Part shown: in pieces, positions 1 through 7,132 of the stretch | How positions within the stretch are numbered: position 1 is the first letter of the stretch | How the letters are laid out: each line of letters opens with the position of its first letter | The notes under the pieces: model-generated | What the model was told of the DNA's origin: nothing | Database searches by the model: none | The model's input: only the letters and a program-made list of their open reading frames with translations | Translations under genes and position numbers: made by a program | Assembly (NCBI GenBank): GCA_012270135.1 | Contig: JAAXIW010000083.1 | Location: 1-16,732, forward strand | Reading direction: 5' to 3' | From: Brevundimonas sp. | Lineage (GTDB): Bacteria; Pseudomonadota; Alphaproteobacteria; Caulobacterales; Caulobacteraceae | DNA: 16,732 nucleotides

Positions 1-369
1 CGCGCCGTCTACGAGCCCTACCGCGACGGGCTGGCCGAACGCGAGGCGCCGGAATGGCAGCCCGAGCCCGACTGGAGCTATTCCAACCGCTGGCTGTCGG
101 CCCTGACCATCGACCCGGACGTGACCGGCTTCACCGCCTCTGAGGTGATCCGTCGGCTGGGCGAGGAGATGATCGAGGCCCGTCCGGTGTGGAAGCCGAT
201 GCATCTGCAGCCGGTCTTCGCCCACTGTCGCCATTTCCCGCACGGCAACGAGCCCGTCTCTGACCGCATCTTCGAGCGGGGCGTCTGCATGCCATCCGGC
301 TCGAACATGAGCCCGGGCGAGATCGCGCGGGTCGTCGACGCCATGCGCGGCATCTTCAAGGGCCGCTGA
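1..369 (+). CDS. DegT/DnrJ/EryC1/StrS-family PLP-dependent sugar aminotransferase, C-terminal part
   Basis: The reading frame is open from the first base and ends at TGA 367-369, so only the last 122 residues are in the window. The visible part matches the C-terminal domain of sugar aminotransferases of the EpsN/PglE type: it has 'RPVWKPMHLQPVF' in the middle and 'GVCMPSGSNMSPGEI' near the end, both typical of these PLP enzymes. The PLP-binding lysine lies upstream and cannot be checked. Enzymes of this family transfer an amino group from glutamate to a 4-keto (or 3-keto) nucleotide sugar in the cytoplasm. The next gene starts 4 nt downstream, so the two are almost certainly co-transcribed. 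The 4,6-dehydratase at 953-2851 could supply the keto-sugar substrate; this is inference. The exact sugar product cannot be assigned. Confidence 0.9.
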   Translation, partial: RAVYEPYRDGLAEREAPEWQPEPDWSYSNRWLSALTIDPDVTGFTASEVIRRLGEEMIEARPVWKPMHLQPVFAHCRHFPHGNEPVSDRIFERGVCMPSGSNMSPGEIARVVDAMRGIFKGR

Positions 370-373
370 CGCC

Positions 374-934
374 ATGAAGCGGGCCTTCGATTTCATCATG
401 GCGCTGGGAGCGCTGGTTGTCTTCGCCCTGCCGATGCTGGCCGTGGCCGTTGCTGTGCGGGTCACCTCGAAGGGACCGGCGATCTACTGGTCCGATCGCG
501 TGGGACGGGACAACAGGCTGTTCCGGATGCCGAAATTCCGCTCGATGCGGATCGATACGCCGGCGGTGGCCACTCACCTGCTCAGCGACACCACGGCCTG
601 GCTGACACCCATCGGCGGCTTCCTGAGGAAGAGCAGCCTCGACGAGCTGCCGCAGCTTTGGAGCATTCTCGTCGGCCATATGTCGATCGTCGGCCCGCGC
701 CCGGCCCTGTTCAACCAGGACGACCTGATCGCCCTGCGCACCGAGCACGGCGTGCACCGCCTGCGCCCCGGACTGACCGGCTGGGCCCAGGTCAACGGAC
801 GCGACGAACTGCCGATCCCGGAGAAGGTCAAGCTGGACGTCGAATACCTTCAGAACCGCGGCTTCGGCATGGACCTGAAGACCATCTGGCTGACGATCGG
901 CAAGGTCGTCCGGGCCAAGGACATCTCGCACTAG
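374..934 (+). CDS. PglC-like phosphoglycosyl transferase (bacterial sugar transferase family)
   Basis: This 186-residue protein has the length of the small monotopic phosphoglycosyl transferases such as Campylobacter PglC. It lacks the large N-terminal membrane region of WbaP-type enzymes. An N-terminal 'KRAFDF' leads into a hydrophobic re-entrant helix (about 5-29). The family motifs follow: 'KFRSM' (54-58), the catalytic Asp-Glu dyad in 'SSLDELPQLW' (D90, E91), 'SIVGPRP' (104-110) and 'RPGLTGWAQVNGRD' (131-144). These enzymes move a sugar-1-phosphate from a UDP-sugar to undecaprenyl phosphate on the cytoplasmic face, the first committed step of glycan assembly. The gene sits 4 nt behind an aminotransferase gene, the usual partner when the primed sugar is an amino-deoxy sugar such as UDP-diNAcBac. 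Function of the family is certain; the sugar substrate is inferred. Confidence 0.93.
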   Translation: MKRAFDFIMALGALVVFALPMLAVAVAVRVTSKGPAIYWSDRVGRDNRLFRMPKFRSMRIDTPAVATHLLSDTTAWLTPIGGFLRKSSLDELPQLWSILVGHMSIVGPRPALFNQDDLIALRTEHGVHRLRPGLTGWAQVNGRDELPIPEKVKLDVEYLQNRGFGMDLKTIWLTIGKVVRAKDISH

Positions 935-952
935 CCGCCGCGTGGGCGGGCC

Positions 953-2851
953 TCAGGCGCGGCGAAGGGGCAGGACAGAGCCGGGCGTCTCGTCCGAGGA
1001 CACCGCCCGCACCCTGGCCAGGATCTCGAAGATCAGGGCGCGGGTTTCAGCCGAATCGCCCGAACGCGCGACCTTCTCCAGCTTTTGGACCGTGTGCTCG
1101 GTCATCCGGGCGCCCTGGATGCGGTCGGTGACGCACATCAGGCTCTGGCCGCACATCGCCGAGACCTCGCTGGAATCGACCAGCTCCTCGAACAGCTTCT
1201 CGCCGGGGCGCAGGCCCGTGACCTCGATCTCGATGTCGCGGCCGGGCGTCTTGCCCGAGAGTTCGATCAACTGGCGGGCCAGATCCATGATGCGGACCGG
1301 CTTGCCCATGTCGAGCACGAAGACGCCCAGCGGACCGTCCGGCTGATGGGCCGAATGGGCTGTGGCGTGCAGCACCAGCTGCACCGCCTCGGGGATTGTC
1401 ATGAAATAGCGCTCGATGTCGGGATGGGTCACCGTCACCGGACCGCCGCGTTCGATCTGGGCGCGGAAGGTCGGCACCACGGACCCGGCCGAACCCAGCA
1501 CGTTGCCGAAGCGCACGACGCTGAAGCGGGTGTCGCCCGCGCCGGTCTGCTGCGCCCGCACCACCGCCTCGGCCAGCCGCTTGGTCGCGCCCATGACGTT
1601 CGGCGGATCGACGGCCTTGTCGGTCGAGATGAAGACCATGTGCTTGACGCCGGCGGCATTGGCCGCCTCGGCCACATTCCAGGTGCCGACGACATTGGTC
1701 AGGACGCTCTCGCACGGATGTCGCTCCATCAGCGGCACGTGCTTCAGGGCGGCGGCGTGGAACACCACATCCGGACGTTCATCGCCGAAACAGTGGTTGA
1801 GCAGGGCCCGGTTGCGGACATCGTGCAGATATTCGTGACGCGACAGGGTCGGCCAGCGGTCCCCGATCTCCTGGTCGATCTTGAACAGGCCGAATTCGGA
1901 GTTGTCGAGCATCGCCAGATGGCCGCAGCCGAGGCTGGCGACCTGACGGCAGATCTCCGAACCGATCGAGCCGCCGGCCCCGGTCACCAGCACCCGCCGC
2001 CCGGCGACCAGCGCCCGCAGCGGCGCATCGTTCAGACGCACCGGCGGCCGGGCGAGCAACTCCTCCAGTTTGAATTCGCGCATCGCGTGGTCGTCACCGG
2101 CGCCGCCGACCTCGACCAGACTGGGCGTGCGCAGCAGTTTCACGCCTCGCGAGCGGAGTTGGCCGAGCCGATCGACGCCGAAATCGGCCGGGGTGATGGA
2201 GTCGTCGAGGAAGACGATGGCCGGCTCCGCCCCGCGGCTGGCGTAGTCCTCCAGCGCTTCGGCGGCCGACCTGGCTCCGGACAGGACCTTGACCCCCCGC
2301 AACTCCCGCGCGGCCGCCCCGGCCGCGTCGGTGAGGATCCCGGCCGGCCGATAGTCGTCGTCGCTCCGCGACAGTTCTCGCAGGAAGGTGTCGGCCCGGT
2401 CCATGCCCCCCACCAGGATCAGCGGCGTCCGCTCGTCCTGCTTGCCGAGGAAGGGGACCAGGCTCTTCAGGGCCTCCCGGTCGTGGACGATCCGTCGCGC
2501 CAGGACCAGCGTCAGCGTCATCACGATGTCGAGCACGGGCAGGATCAGCAGGGCGGTCCGCGGCAGGGACGCGCCCCGCTCGAGGAAGAAGTTGAAGGCG
2601 AGGAAGATGAAGGCCGACAGGACCGACGTCCGCACGATCGGACCGATGTCGACGATCGACACATAGCGCCAGAGCGCCCGGTCGGTGCGGAACACCAGAT
2701 CCAGCGCCAGGCCGAGCACCGCGAAGGCCAGCGCATGCGGCCAGGCGGCGGCGGCGGCTTGGAGGACGGCGGCCGGAGCCAGCCCACCGCCGGCGACAAG
2801 ATGATAGGCTCCGATGACGGCGGCGACGCGGATGCCCGCGCGCGCCGCCAT
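953..2851 (-). CDS. Membrane nucleotide-sugar 4,6-dehydratase (CapD/WbpM/PglF family polysaccharide biosynthesis protein)
   Basis: From the ATG at 2851 the protein has 632 residues, the full length of WbpM/PglF-type enzymes. Several N-terminal membrane helices (within about 1-122) precede a first Rossmann-like domain and a catalytic extended-SDR domain. The NAD(P)-binding motif 'GAGGSIGSE' lies at 291-299. The atypical S-M-K triad of UDP-GlcNAc 4,6-dehydratases is intact in 'STDKAVDPPNVMGATKR' (S409, M420, K424). 'RFGNVLGSAGSV' and 'GLRPGEKLFEEL' are also typical. The expected reaction is UDP-GlcNAc to the UDP-4-keto-6-deoxy sugar, which could feed the aminotransferase at the window start. 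The first domain has 'LILVGGMDRAD' where a GxGxxG motif is usual, so its nucleotide binding may be lost. The ATG is preferred because GGGG lies 7 nt upstream of it; an in-frame TTG at 2890 would add 13 residues. It is convergent with the priming transferase, 18 nt apart. Confidence 0.92.
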   Translation of the reverse strand: MAARAGIRVAAVIGAYHLVAGGGLAPAAVLQAAAAAWPHALAFAVLGLALDLVFRTDRALWRYVSIVDIGPIVRTSVLSAFIFLAFNFFLERGASLPRTALLILPVLDIVMTLTLVLARRIVHDREALKSLVPFLGKQDERTPLILVGGMDRADTFLRELSRSDDDYRPAGILTDAAGAAARELRGVKVLSGARSAAEALEDYASRGAEPAIVFLDDSITPADFGVDRLGQLRSRGVKLLRTPSLVEVGGAGDDHAMREFKLEELLARPPVRLNDAPLRALVAGRRVLVTGAGGSIGSEICRQVASLGCGHLAMLDNSEFGLFKIDQEIGDRWPTLSRHEYLHDVRNRALLNHCFGDERPDVVFHAAALKHVPLMERHPCESVLTNVVGTWNVAEAANAAGVKHMVFISTDKAVDPPNVMGATKRLAEAVVRAQQTGAGDTRFSVVRFGNVLGSAGSVVPTFRAQIERGGPVTVTHPDIERYFMTIPEAVQLVLHATAHSAHQPDGPLGVFVLDMGKPVRIMDLARQLIELSGKTPGRDIEIEVTGLRPGEKLFEELVDSSEVSAMCGQSLMCVTDRIQGARMTEHTVQKLEKVARSGDSAETRALIFEILARVRAVSSDETPGSVLPLRRA

Positions 2852-3299
2852 TTTCAGTCCCCGGATCAATAATGCGCCTGCGATGCCCAAGTCAGTCTCG
2901 CCGTCGATTCCGCCCTGCCCCTTGCGTCGCTCGCAGTATATCAGCGGGCGATCTCAGTAGGATGACGAGATCAAACGGTCCTTTCACTACAATGCCGCCC
3001 GGATGGAACCGGCTCAGGCTCCCCCTGCGGCATCCCCCGAACGGCCTCAAATCGTCAAAAGCCGAAAAAGTTCCGGCCTCTTAGACCGTTCCGGCCGAAG
3101 TGTCACCCACAAGCACCTCTCAAGCGTAACACCGATCTCCAAGAGTATACATCCGGCCGAAAACCATCTCGGAAAGCATGATTTCTTGAGTGAGCCGCCC
3201 CGGCGGGAAACCGGTTACCCGACCACGCTCGCGCAGGGCGAGACGCGGGAGCCTCAAGACGCTAGAACACCCGTCAACCGAGCGTCGGGCGGGGGAAAG
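2852..3299. promoter_or_regulatory. Divergent intergenic region between dehydratase and GDP-mannose pyrophosphorylase genes
   Basis: About 450 nt separate the divergent starts at 2851 (minus) and 3300 (plus). No credible gene was found: open frames here lack ribosome sites and family resemblance, and the base composition is more A/T-rich than the flanking genes. The region must hold promoters for both directions. Weak candidates are AGTATA at 2935-2940 (TATACT on the minus strand), GTATAC at 3145-3150, and GCTAGAAC at 3261-3268. The last matches the Caulobacter -10 form GCTANAWC but has no convincing -35 partner. A CCGGCC-containing motif recurs three times (see the repeat entry). None of the promoters is firm. 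Confidence 0.4.
3070..3161. repeat. Three spaced copies of a TCCGGCC(GAA) motif in the divergent promoter region
   Basis: GTTCCGGCC occurs at 3070-3078 and again at 3088-3096, 18 nt apart. CCGGCCGAA occurs at 3091-3099 and 3153-3161. The core TCCGGCC is thus present three times within 92 nt of non-coding DNA. Each core contains the palindrome CCGG or CCGGCCGG-like sequence. The spacing and intergenic position would suit a regulator binding site, but short G/C-rich words are frequent in this genome and chance cannot be excluded. Confidence 0.3.
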
Positions 3300-5501
3300 A
3301 TGACGATCTATCCGGTGATCATGTGCGGGGGGGCCGGTTCGCGTCTGTGGCCCGCCTCGCGTCCCGGACGGCCCAAGCAGTTTCTCGCTCTCGCCGGAGA
3401 CCGGTCCCTGTTCCAGGACACCGTGCTCCGGGTCGCGCCCCTGGCCGCCGACGGGCGCGTCATTGTCGTGGCCGGAGCGCGTCACGCCGACGCCGTCGCC
3501 GCCCAGCTGGCCGAGGTGGACGTCGAGGCGACGGTGTTGCTCGAACCGGAAGCCCGGGATTCCGCTCCGGCCATGGCCGCCGCGGCGGCCTGGATCCAGC
3601 ACCTCGACCCGCAGGGCGTCGCCGCGATCGTGGCGTCGGATCACCACATTCCCGACGGCGAGGCGTTCCGCGAGGCGGTTCGAATCGCGGCGGCGGAAGC
3701 TGGCCGCGGCCGGATCGTCACCCTGGGCGTCAAGCCGACCTCGCCCGCTTCGGCCTATGGCTACATCTGCCCGGAGGGGCCGGGCCTGGCCCCGGTCAGC
3801 CGGTTCGTCGAAAAGCCGGACCCCGAAACGGCCGCGCGCTACGTCGCCGAGGGTTTTCTGTGGAACAGCGGCAACTTCATCGTCGGCGCGCGGACGCTGA
3901 TGGACGAGCTGGCGATCCACGCACCCGCCATCGCCGAGCACGCCCGCGCCTCCCTTCCCGCCGACGCCGGGGCCGGGCCGGTCGTCCGGCTGACCGGGGC
4001 CTTCCGTTCGGCTCCGAAAATCTCGATCGACTACGCCGTCATGGAGAAGAGCGGGCGAACCTCGGTGTTGCCGGTGCATTTCGCCTGGTCCGACGTCGGA
4101 GCCTGGGATTCGGTGCTGGAAACCGGTCGGGGTCAGGCTGGACGCCACATCGGATTGGACAGTGAAGGCTGCCTGGTTCGGGCGCCCGAGGGGATGGTCG
4201 CCGCCACGCTGGGCGTGTCGAACCTCGCCGTGATCGTCGAACATGACGCGGTGCTGGTCTGCGCCCTCGACCGGGCCCAGGAGGTCAAGGCCGTCGTCGA
4301 CCGGGTCAAGGCCGAGGCGCCGACCCACGCTGACATCCCCGAGCGACGCGAACCGGCGGCCTTCGTCCGGTTCGGCGACTGGATGCGCACCGCCGCCCTG
4401 CCGCTGTGGACCACCCTCGGCGTCCATGAAGACGGCGCCTTCGTCGAGGCCCTGACCCTCGAGGGCCGGGTGAGCGAAGCGCGGCGCCGGGCGCGCGTGC
4501 AGAGCCGGCAGGTCTTCGTTCTGTGCCGGGCCGGGGCGCTCGGATGGAGCGGACCCTGGCGGCGCACGGTCGAGACCGGGCTGGAACGCTTTCTCGACGG
4601 CTACCTCCGTCCCGACGGGGCCGTCCGCAACGCACTCAACACCGACGGGACGGTGCTCGACGACACGGCGGTGCTCTACGAGCAGGCCTTCGCCCTGCTG
4701 GCGCTGGCGACCGCCCACGCCGCCGGCGTCCTTCCCGACCGCTGCGAGGTCCAGGCCCGCATGATGCTGGACCGGCTTGAGGCGGAACGTCCGTCCGCCG
4801 GCGGTTGGCGCGAGGTCGGGGATCACCCGTTCCAGGCCAACGCCAACATGCATCTGTTCGAGGCGGCCCAGGCGTGGGAGGCTCGCGGGGTCGACGACCG
4901 CTGGGGCGGCGTCGCCGACAGGATCGCGGATCTCGCCCTGACCCGGCTGATCGACCGCGAAGGCGGCTTCCTTCGCGAGTTCTTCGACGCTGACTGGCGT
5001 CCGGCTTCGGGGGAGGACGGCCGGCTGGTCGAACCCGGGCACCAGTTCGAGTGGAGCTGGCTGCTGTCCCGCCACGCCCTGGCGCGCGGGGACGAGCGAA
5101 TCATGGCCGCGGCGAAACGGCTCTACGTCCACGGCCTGCGCGGCGTCGATCCCCGGCGCGGGGTCGCGATGGATCAGCTGGACGACGATCTGAACGTCCG
5201 CAGCGAGGGCGCCCGCCTGTGGCCCCAGACGGAATGGCTGCGCGCGGCCCTCGCCATGACGGCGCTGGCGGAAGGCGACGAACGGCAGGAACGCCTCGCC
5301 GACGCCGGCAGGGCCATGCGCGCCCTGAACCGCTATCTGCGCCCGAACGGGACCTGGCGGGACAAGCTTCGCGGCGACGGCGGCTTCGTCGACGAGCCCG
5401 CCCCCGCCAGCTCGCTGTATCACATCATGGGCGCCTTCGACGAAGTCTGTGCGGCGACCCGGGACGGTCTGATCGCCGACGGACCCGTTGGCCTGGAATA
5501 A
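3300..5501 (+). CDS. Bifunctional mannose-1-phosphate guanylyltransferase fused to AGE-family sugar isomerase domain
   Basis: The 733-residue protein has two parts. Residues 1 to about 350 are a GDP-mannose pyrophosphorylase (ManC type): 'GGAGSRLWPAS' (10-20) with 'RPKQF' (24-28), 'FVEKPD' (169-174), 'WNSGNF' (188-193), 'SIDYAVMEK' (242-250) and 'WSDVGAWD' (263-270). Residues about 357-720 resemble the AGE/mannose isomerase (alpha/alpha)6 barrel: 'RARVQSRQVF' (397-406), 'NMHLFEA' (H518), 'PGHQFEWSWLL' (H581, E584), 'WPQTEW' (641-646) and 'SSLYHIMGAF' (H708). The usual cupin isomerase domain of ManC/AlgA is absent. The likely role is supply of GDP-mannose, with the barrel interconverting fructose-6-P and mannose-6-P or acting on a related sugar; that second activity is inferred. 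The start is set by GGGGG 4 nt before the ATG and by the ManC motif beginning at once. An in-frame ATG at 3003 would add 99 residues of unlikely sequence. Confidence 0.92.
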   Translation: MTIYPVIMCGGAGSRLWPASRPGRPKQFLALAGDRSLFQDTVLRVAPLAADGRVIVVAGARHADAVAAQLAEVDVEATVLLEPEARDSAPAMAAAAAWIQHLDPQGVAAIVASDHHIPDGEAFREAVRIAAAEAGRGRIVTLGVKPTSPASAYGYICPEGPGLAPVSRFVEKPDPETAARYVAEGFLWNSGNFIVGARTLMDELAIHAPAIAEHARASLPADAGAGPVVRLTGAFRSAPKISIDYAVMEKSGRTSVLPVHFAWSDVGAWDSVLETGRGQAGRHIGLDSEGCLVRAPEGMVAATLGVSNLAVIVEHDAVLVCALDRAQEVKAVVDRVKAEAPTHADIPERREPAAFVRFGDWMRTAALPLWTTLGVHEDGAFVEALTLEGRVSEARRRARVQSRQVFVLCRAGALGWSGPWRRTVETGLERFLDGYLRPDGAVRNALNTDGTVLDDTAVLYEQAFALLALATAHAAGVLPDRCEVQARMMLDRLEAERPSAGGWREVGDHPFQANANMHLFEAAQAWEARGVDDRWGGVADRIADLALTRLIDREGGFLREFFDADWRPASGEDGRLVEPGHQFEWSWLLSRHALARGDERIMAAAKRLYVHGLRGVDPRRGVAMDQLDDDLNVRSEGARLWPQTEWLRAALAMTALAEGDERQERLADAGRAMRALNRYLRPNGTWRDKLRGDGGFVDEPAPASSLYHIMGAFDEVCAATRDGLIADGPVGLE

Positions 5502-5615
5502 GCCTCTGAACCAACCGTCACGATTCGCGTTCAGGATGTCCGGCGGGGGCCGGGCTTCATCCCCTGTTCACCGGCGACGGCGTCCTCTAGAGACGCTTCC
5601 GGATGCGAGACTGAC

Positions 5616-6410
5616 GTGATCGATCTGCACTGCCACATCCTGCCCGGCATAGACGACGGGGCGCCCGACCTCGCCACCTCGCTCGAGATGGCGCGGATGG
5701 CCGTGGCCGACGGCATCACCGTCACCGCCTGCACGCCCCACATGATGCCGGGCTATTACGAGAACACCTCCGACGGCGTACGCGCGGCCGTGGCCGCGTT
5801 GCAGGCCGAGCTCGACCGGGCCGACATTGCCCTCCGTCTCGTCACCGGCGCCGACGTGCACCTTGTCCCGGGTCTGGCGTCCGGCCTGCGCGACGGCTCC
5901 AAACTGACCCTCGCCGACAGCCGTTATTTCCTGTTCGAGCCGCCCCATACCACCGCGCCGCCGCGCATGGCCGAGGCGGTGTTCGACTGTATGGCGGCCG
6001 GTTTTCACCCGTTGATCACCCATCCCGAACGGTTGCGCTGGATCGAGGATCACTACGATCTGATGGCGCAACTCGCCGACGCCGGAGCGTGGATGCAGAT
6101 CACCGCCGGGTCCGTCACCGGCCGCTTCGGCAAGCGCACCCGGTACTGGGCGGAGCGGATGCTGGACGAAGGCATCGTCCATATTCTCGCCACTGATGCG
6201 CATAACCTGCGAAGCCGCTCGCCCGTGCTCTCCGAGGCGGTCGAGGCGGTGACCGGCAGGCTCGGGGAACAGGCGGCGAAAGACATGGTGTTGACCCGAC
6301 CCCTCGCCGTGCTCGAAAACGCTACGCCCGCCTCGGCTCCCGCCGCGATCGGCGCCCCCCGTCAGGCCTCGCGGCCCGGCTTCTTCAAACGGCTGTTCAA
6401 GGCCGCCTGA
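5616..6410 (+). CDS. CpsB/YwqE-type PHP-domain protein tyrosine phosphatase
   Basis: This 264-residue protein starts with GTG and opens with the family signature 'MIDLHCHILPGIDDGAPD' (H5, H7, D13, D14). The other metal-binding PHP motifs follow: 'TPHMMPG' (H42), 'FLFEPPH' (E108, H111), 'THPERLRW' (H136) and 'ATDAHNLRSR' (D194, H196). CpsB/YwqE enzymes are metal-dependent phosphatases that remove phosphate from the tyrosine cluster of bacterial tyrosine kinases; their expected target here is the Wzc-like kinase at 8915-11191. After the catalytic domain comes an Ala/Pro linker and a short basic amphipathic tail (about 252-264, 'RPGFFKRLFKAA'), which could tether the enzyme to the membrane near its substrate. 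The OPX gene starts 20 nt downstream, and 114 nt separate it from the upstream gene. No strong ribosome site is seen before the GTG, but the N-terminus fits the family exactly. Confidence 0.92.
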   Translation: MIDLHCHILPGIDDGAPDLATSLEMARMAVADGITVTACTPHMMPGYYENTSDGVRAAVAALQAELDRADIALRLVTGADVHLVPGLASGLRDGSKLTLADSRYFLFEPPHTTAPPRMAEAVFDCMAAGFHPLITHPERLRWIEDHYDLMAQLADAGAWMQITAGSVTGRFGKRTRYWAERMLDEGIVHILATDAHNLRSRSPVLSEAVEAVTGRLGEQAAKDMVLTRPLAVLENATPASAPAAIGAPRQASRPGFFKRLFKAA

Positions 6411-6430
6411 GTTTCAAGGTATTGTCGCCC

Positions 6431-7129
6431 ATGATGCGCGCCCTTTCGCTGGTCCTGATCGCCTCGGCCACCCTGCTCGCCGCCTGCACCGGCGGGCCGA
6501 AGATGGACATCAGTCAAATGACGGCGGCCCAGCCGGTCGACCTGCCGACCAGCATGGTCCCGACCGCGCAACAGGCGGAATACCAGATCGGCGTCGGCGA
6601 CAAGCTCGCCCTGCGCGTCTTCCAGGTGCCGGACCTGTCGTTCGACGAACTGACCGTGGACACCTCGGGCAACATCCAGATGCCGCTGATCGGTGCGGTC
6701 CGCGCCTCCGGCCTGACCTCGGGTCAATTGTCCGCCGCCGTCGCCGAGCGTCTCAGCACCCAGTATCTGCGCGACCCGCAGGTCACCGTCACAGTCACGG
6801 AGGCCGCCAGCCAGAAGATCACTGTCGACGGCGCCGTGACCAAGCCGGGCGTCTACACGATGCGCGGCACGACCTCGCTGCTGCAGGCCGTCGCCATGGC
6901 CGAGGGGCCCAGCCGGGTCGCGGACCTGACCAAGGTCGCGGTCTTCCGCACCATCGACGGCCAGCGTTCGGTGGCGCTGTTCGACCTCGCCGCGATCCGG
7001 CAGGGCCGCGCCGAGGATCCGAGGGTGCTGGGCGACGACATCATCGTGGTCGACACCTCGCGGATGAGCGCCACCATGCGCGAACTCATCAACGCCCTGC
7101 CCGCCCTGTCGATCTTCCGCCCGTTCTGA
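6431..7129 (+). CDS. Outer-membrane polysaccharide export lipoprotein (OPX, Wza-like)
   Basis: The 232-residue product has a lipoprotein signal peptide ending in 'LLAAC' (lipidated Cys19). A polysaccharide-export domain follows from about residue 49, beginning 'YQIGVGDKLALRVFQ'. An SLBB-type domain comes next ('ITVDGAVTKPGVY' and 'LLQAVAMAEGPS'). OPX proteins form the outer-membrane or periplasmic outlet of Wzx/Wzy-dependent polysaccharide export and dock onto a Wzc-type co-polymerase, here encoded at 8915. It is clearly shorter than E. coli Wza (about 380 residues) and has no obvious long C-terminal amphipathic helix, so it may belong to a short OPX subgroup. ATG 6431 is preferred, with AAGG about 11 nt upstream; an in-frame TTG at 6422 would place the ribosome site too close. 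The next gene starts 3 nt after its stop. Confidence 0.92.
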   Translation: MMRALSLVLIASATLLAACTGGPKMDISQMTAAQPVDLPTSMVPTAQQAEYQIGVGDKLALRVFQVPDLSFDELTVDTSGNIQMPLIGAVRASGLTSGQLSAAVAERLSTQYLRDPQVTVTVTEAASQKITVDGAVTKPGVYTMRGTTSLLQAVAMAEGPSRVADLTKVAVFRTIDGQRSVALFDLAAIRQGRAEDPRVLGDDIIVVDTSRMSATMRELINALPALSIFRPF

Positions 7130-7132
7130 TCC

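Noticed and set aside
935..949. Small hairpin between the convergent priming transferase and dehydratase genes as a terminator
   Set aside because: Only a 5-bp stem (CCGCC/GGCGG) with no T-tract on either strand.
1085..2872. Long plus-strand open frame opposite the dehydratase gene
   Set aside because: The minus strand encodes a complete, motif-rich dehydratase. The plus-strand product is His/Arg/Asp-rich with no domain, typical of antisense frames in high-GC DNA.
3003..3299. N-terminal extension of the ManC-AGE protein from an ATG at 3003
   Set aside because: The 99 extra residues are not family-like, the ATG lacks a ribosome site, and ATG 3300 has GGGGG just upstream with the nucleotidyltransferase motif starting at once.
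3120..5423. Long minus-strand open frame opposite the ManC-AGE gene
   Set aside because: No recognisable domains, Gly/Arg/Pro-rich composition, and the opposite strand has unmistakable ManC and AGE motifs.
5502..5615. Promoter or terminator between the ManC-AGE gene and the PHP phosphatase
   Set aside because: Only short G/C-rich stems (for example GCGTC/GACGC around CTCTAGA) and no convincing -35/-10 pair; nothing firm enough to annotate.
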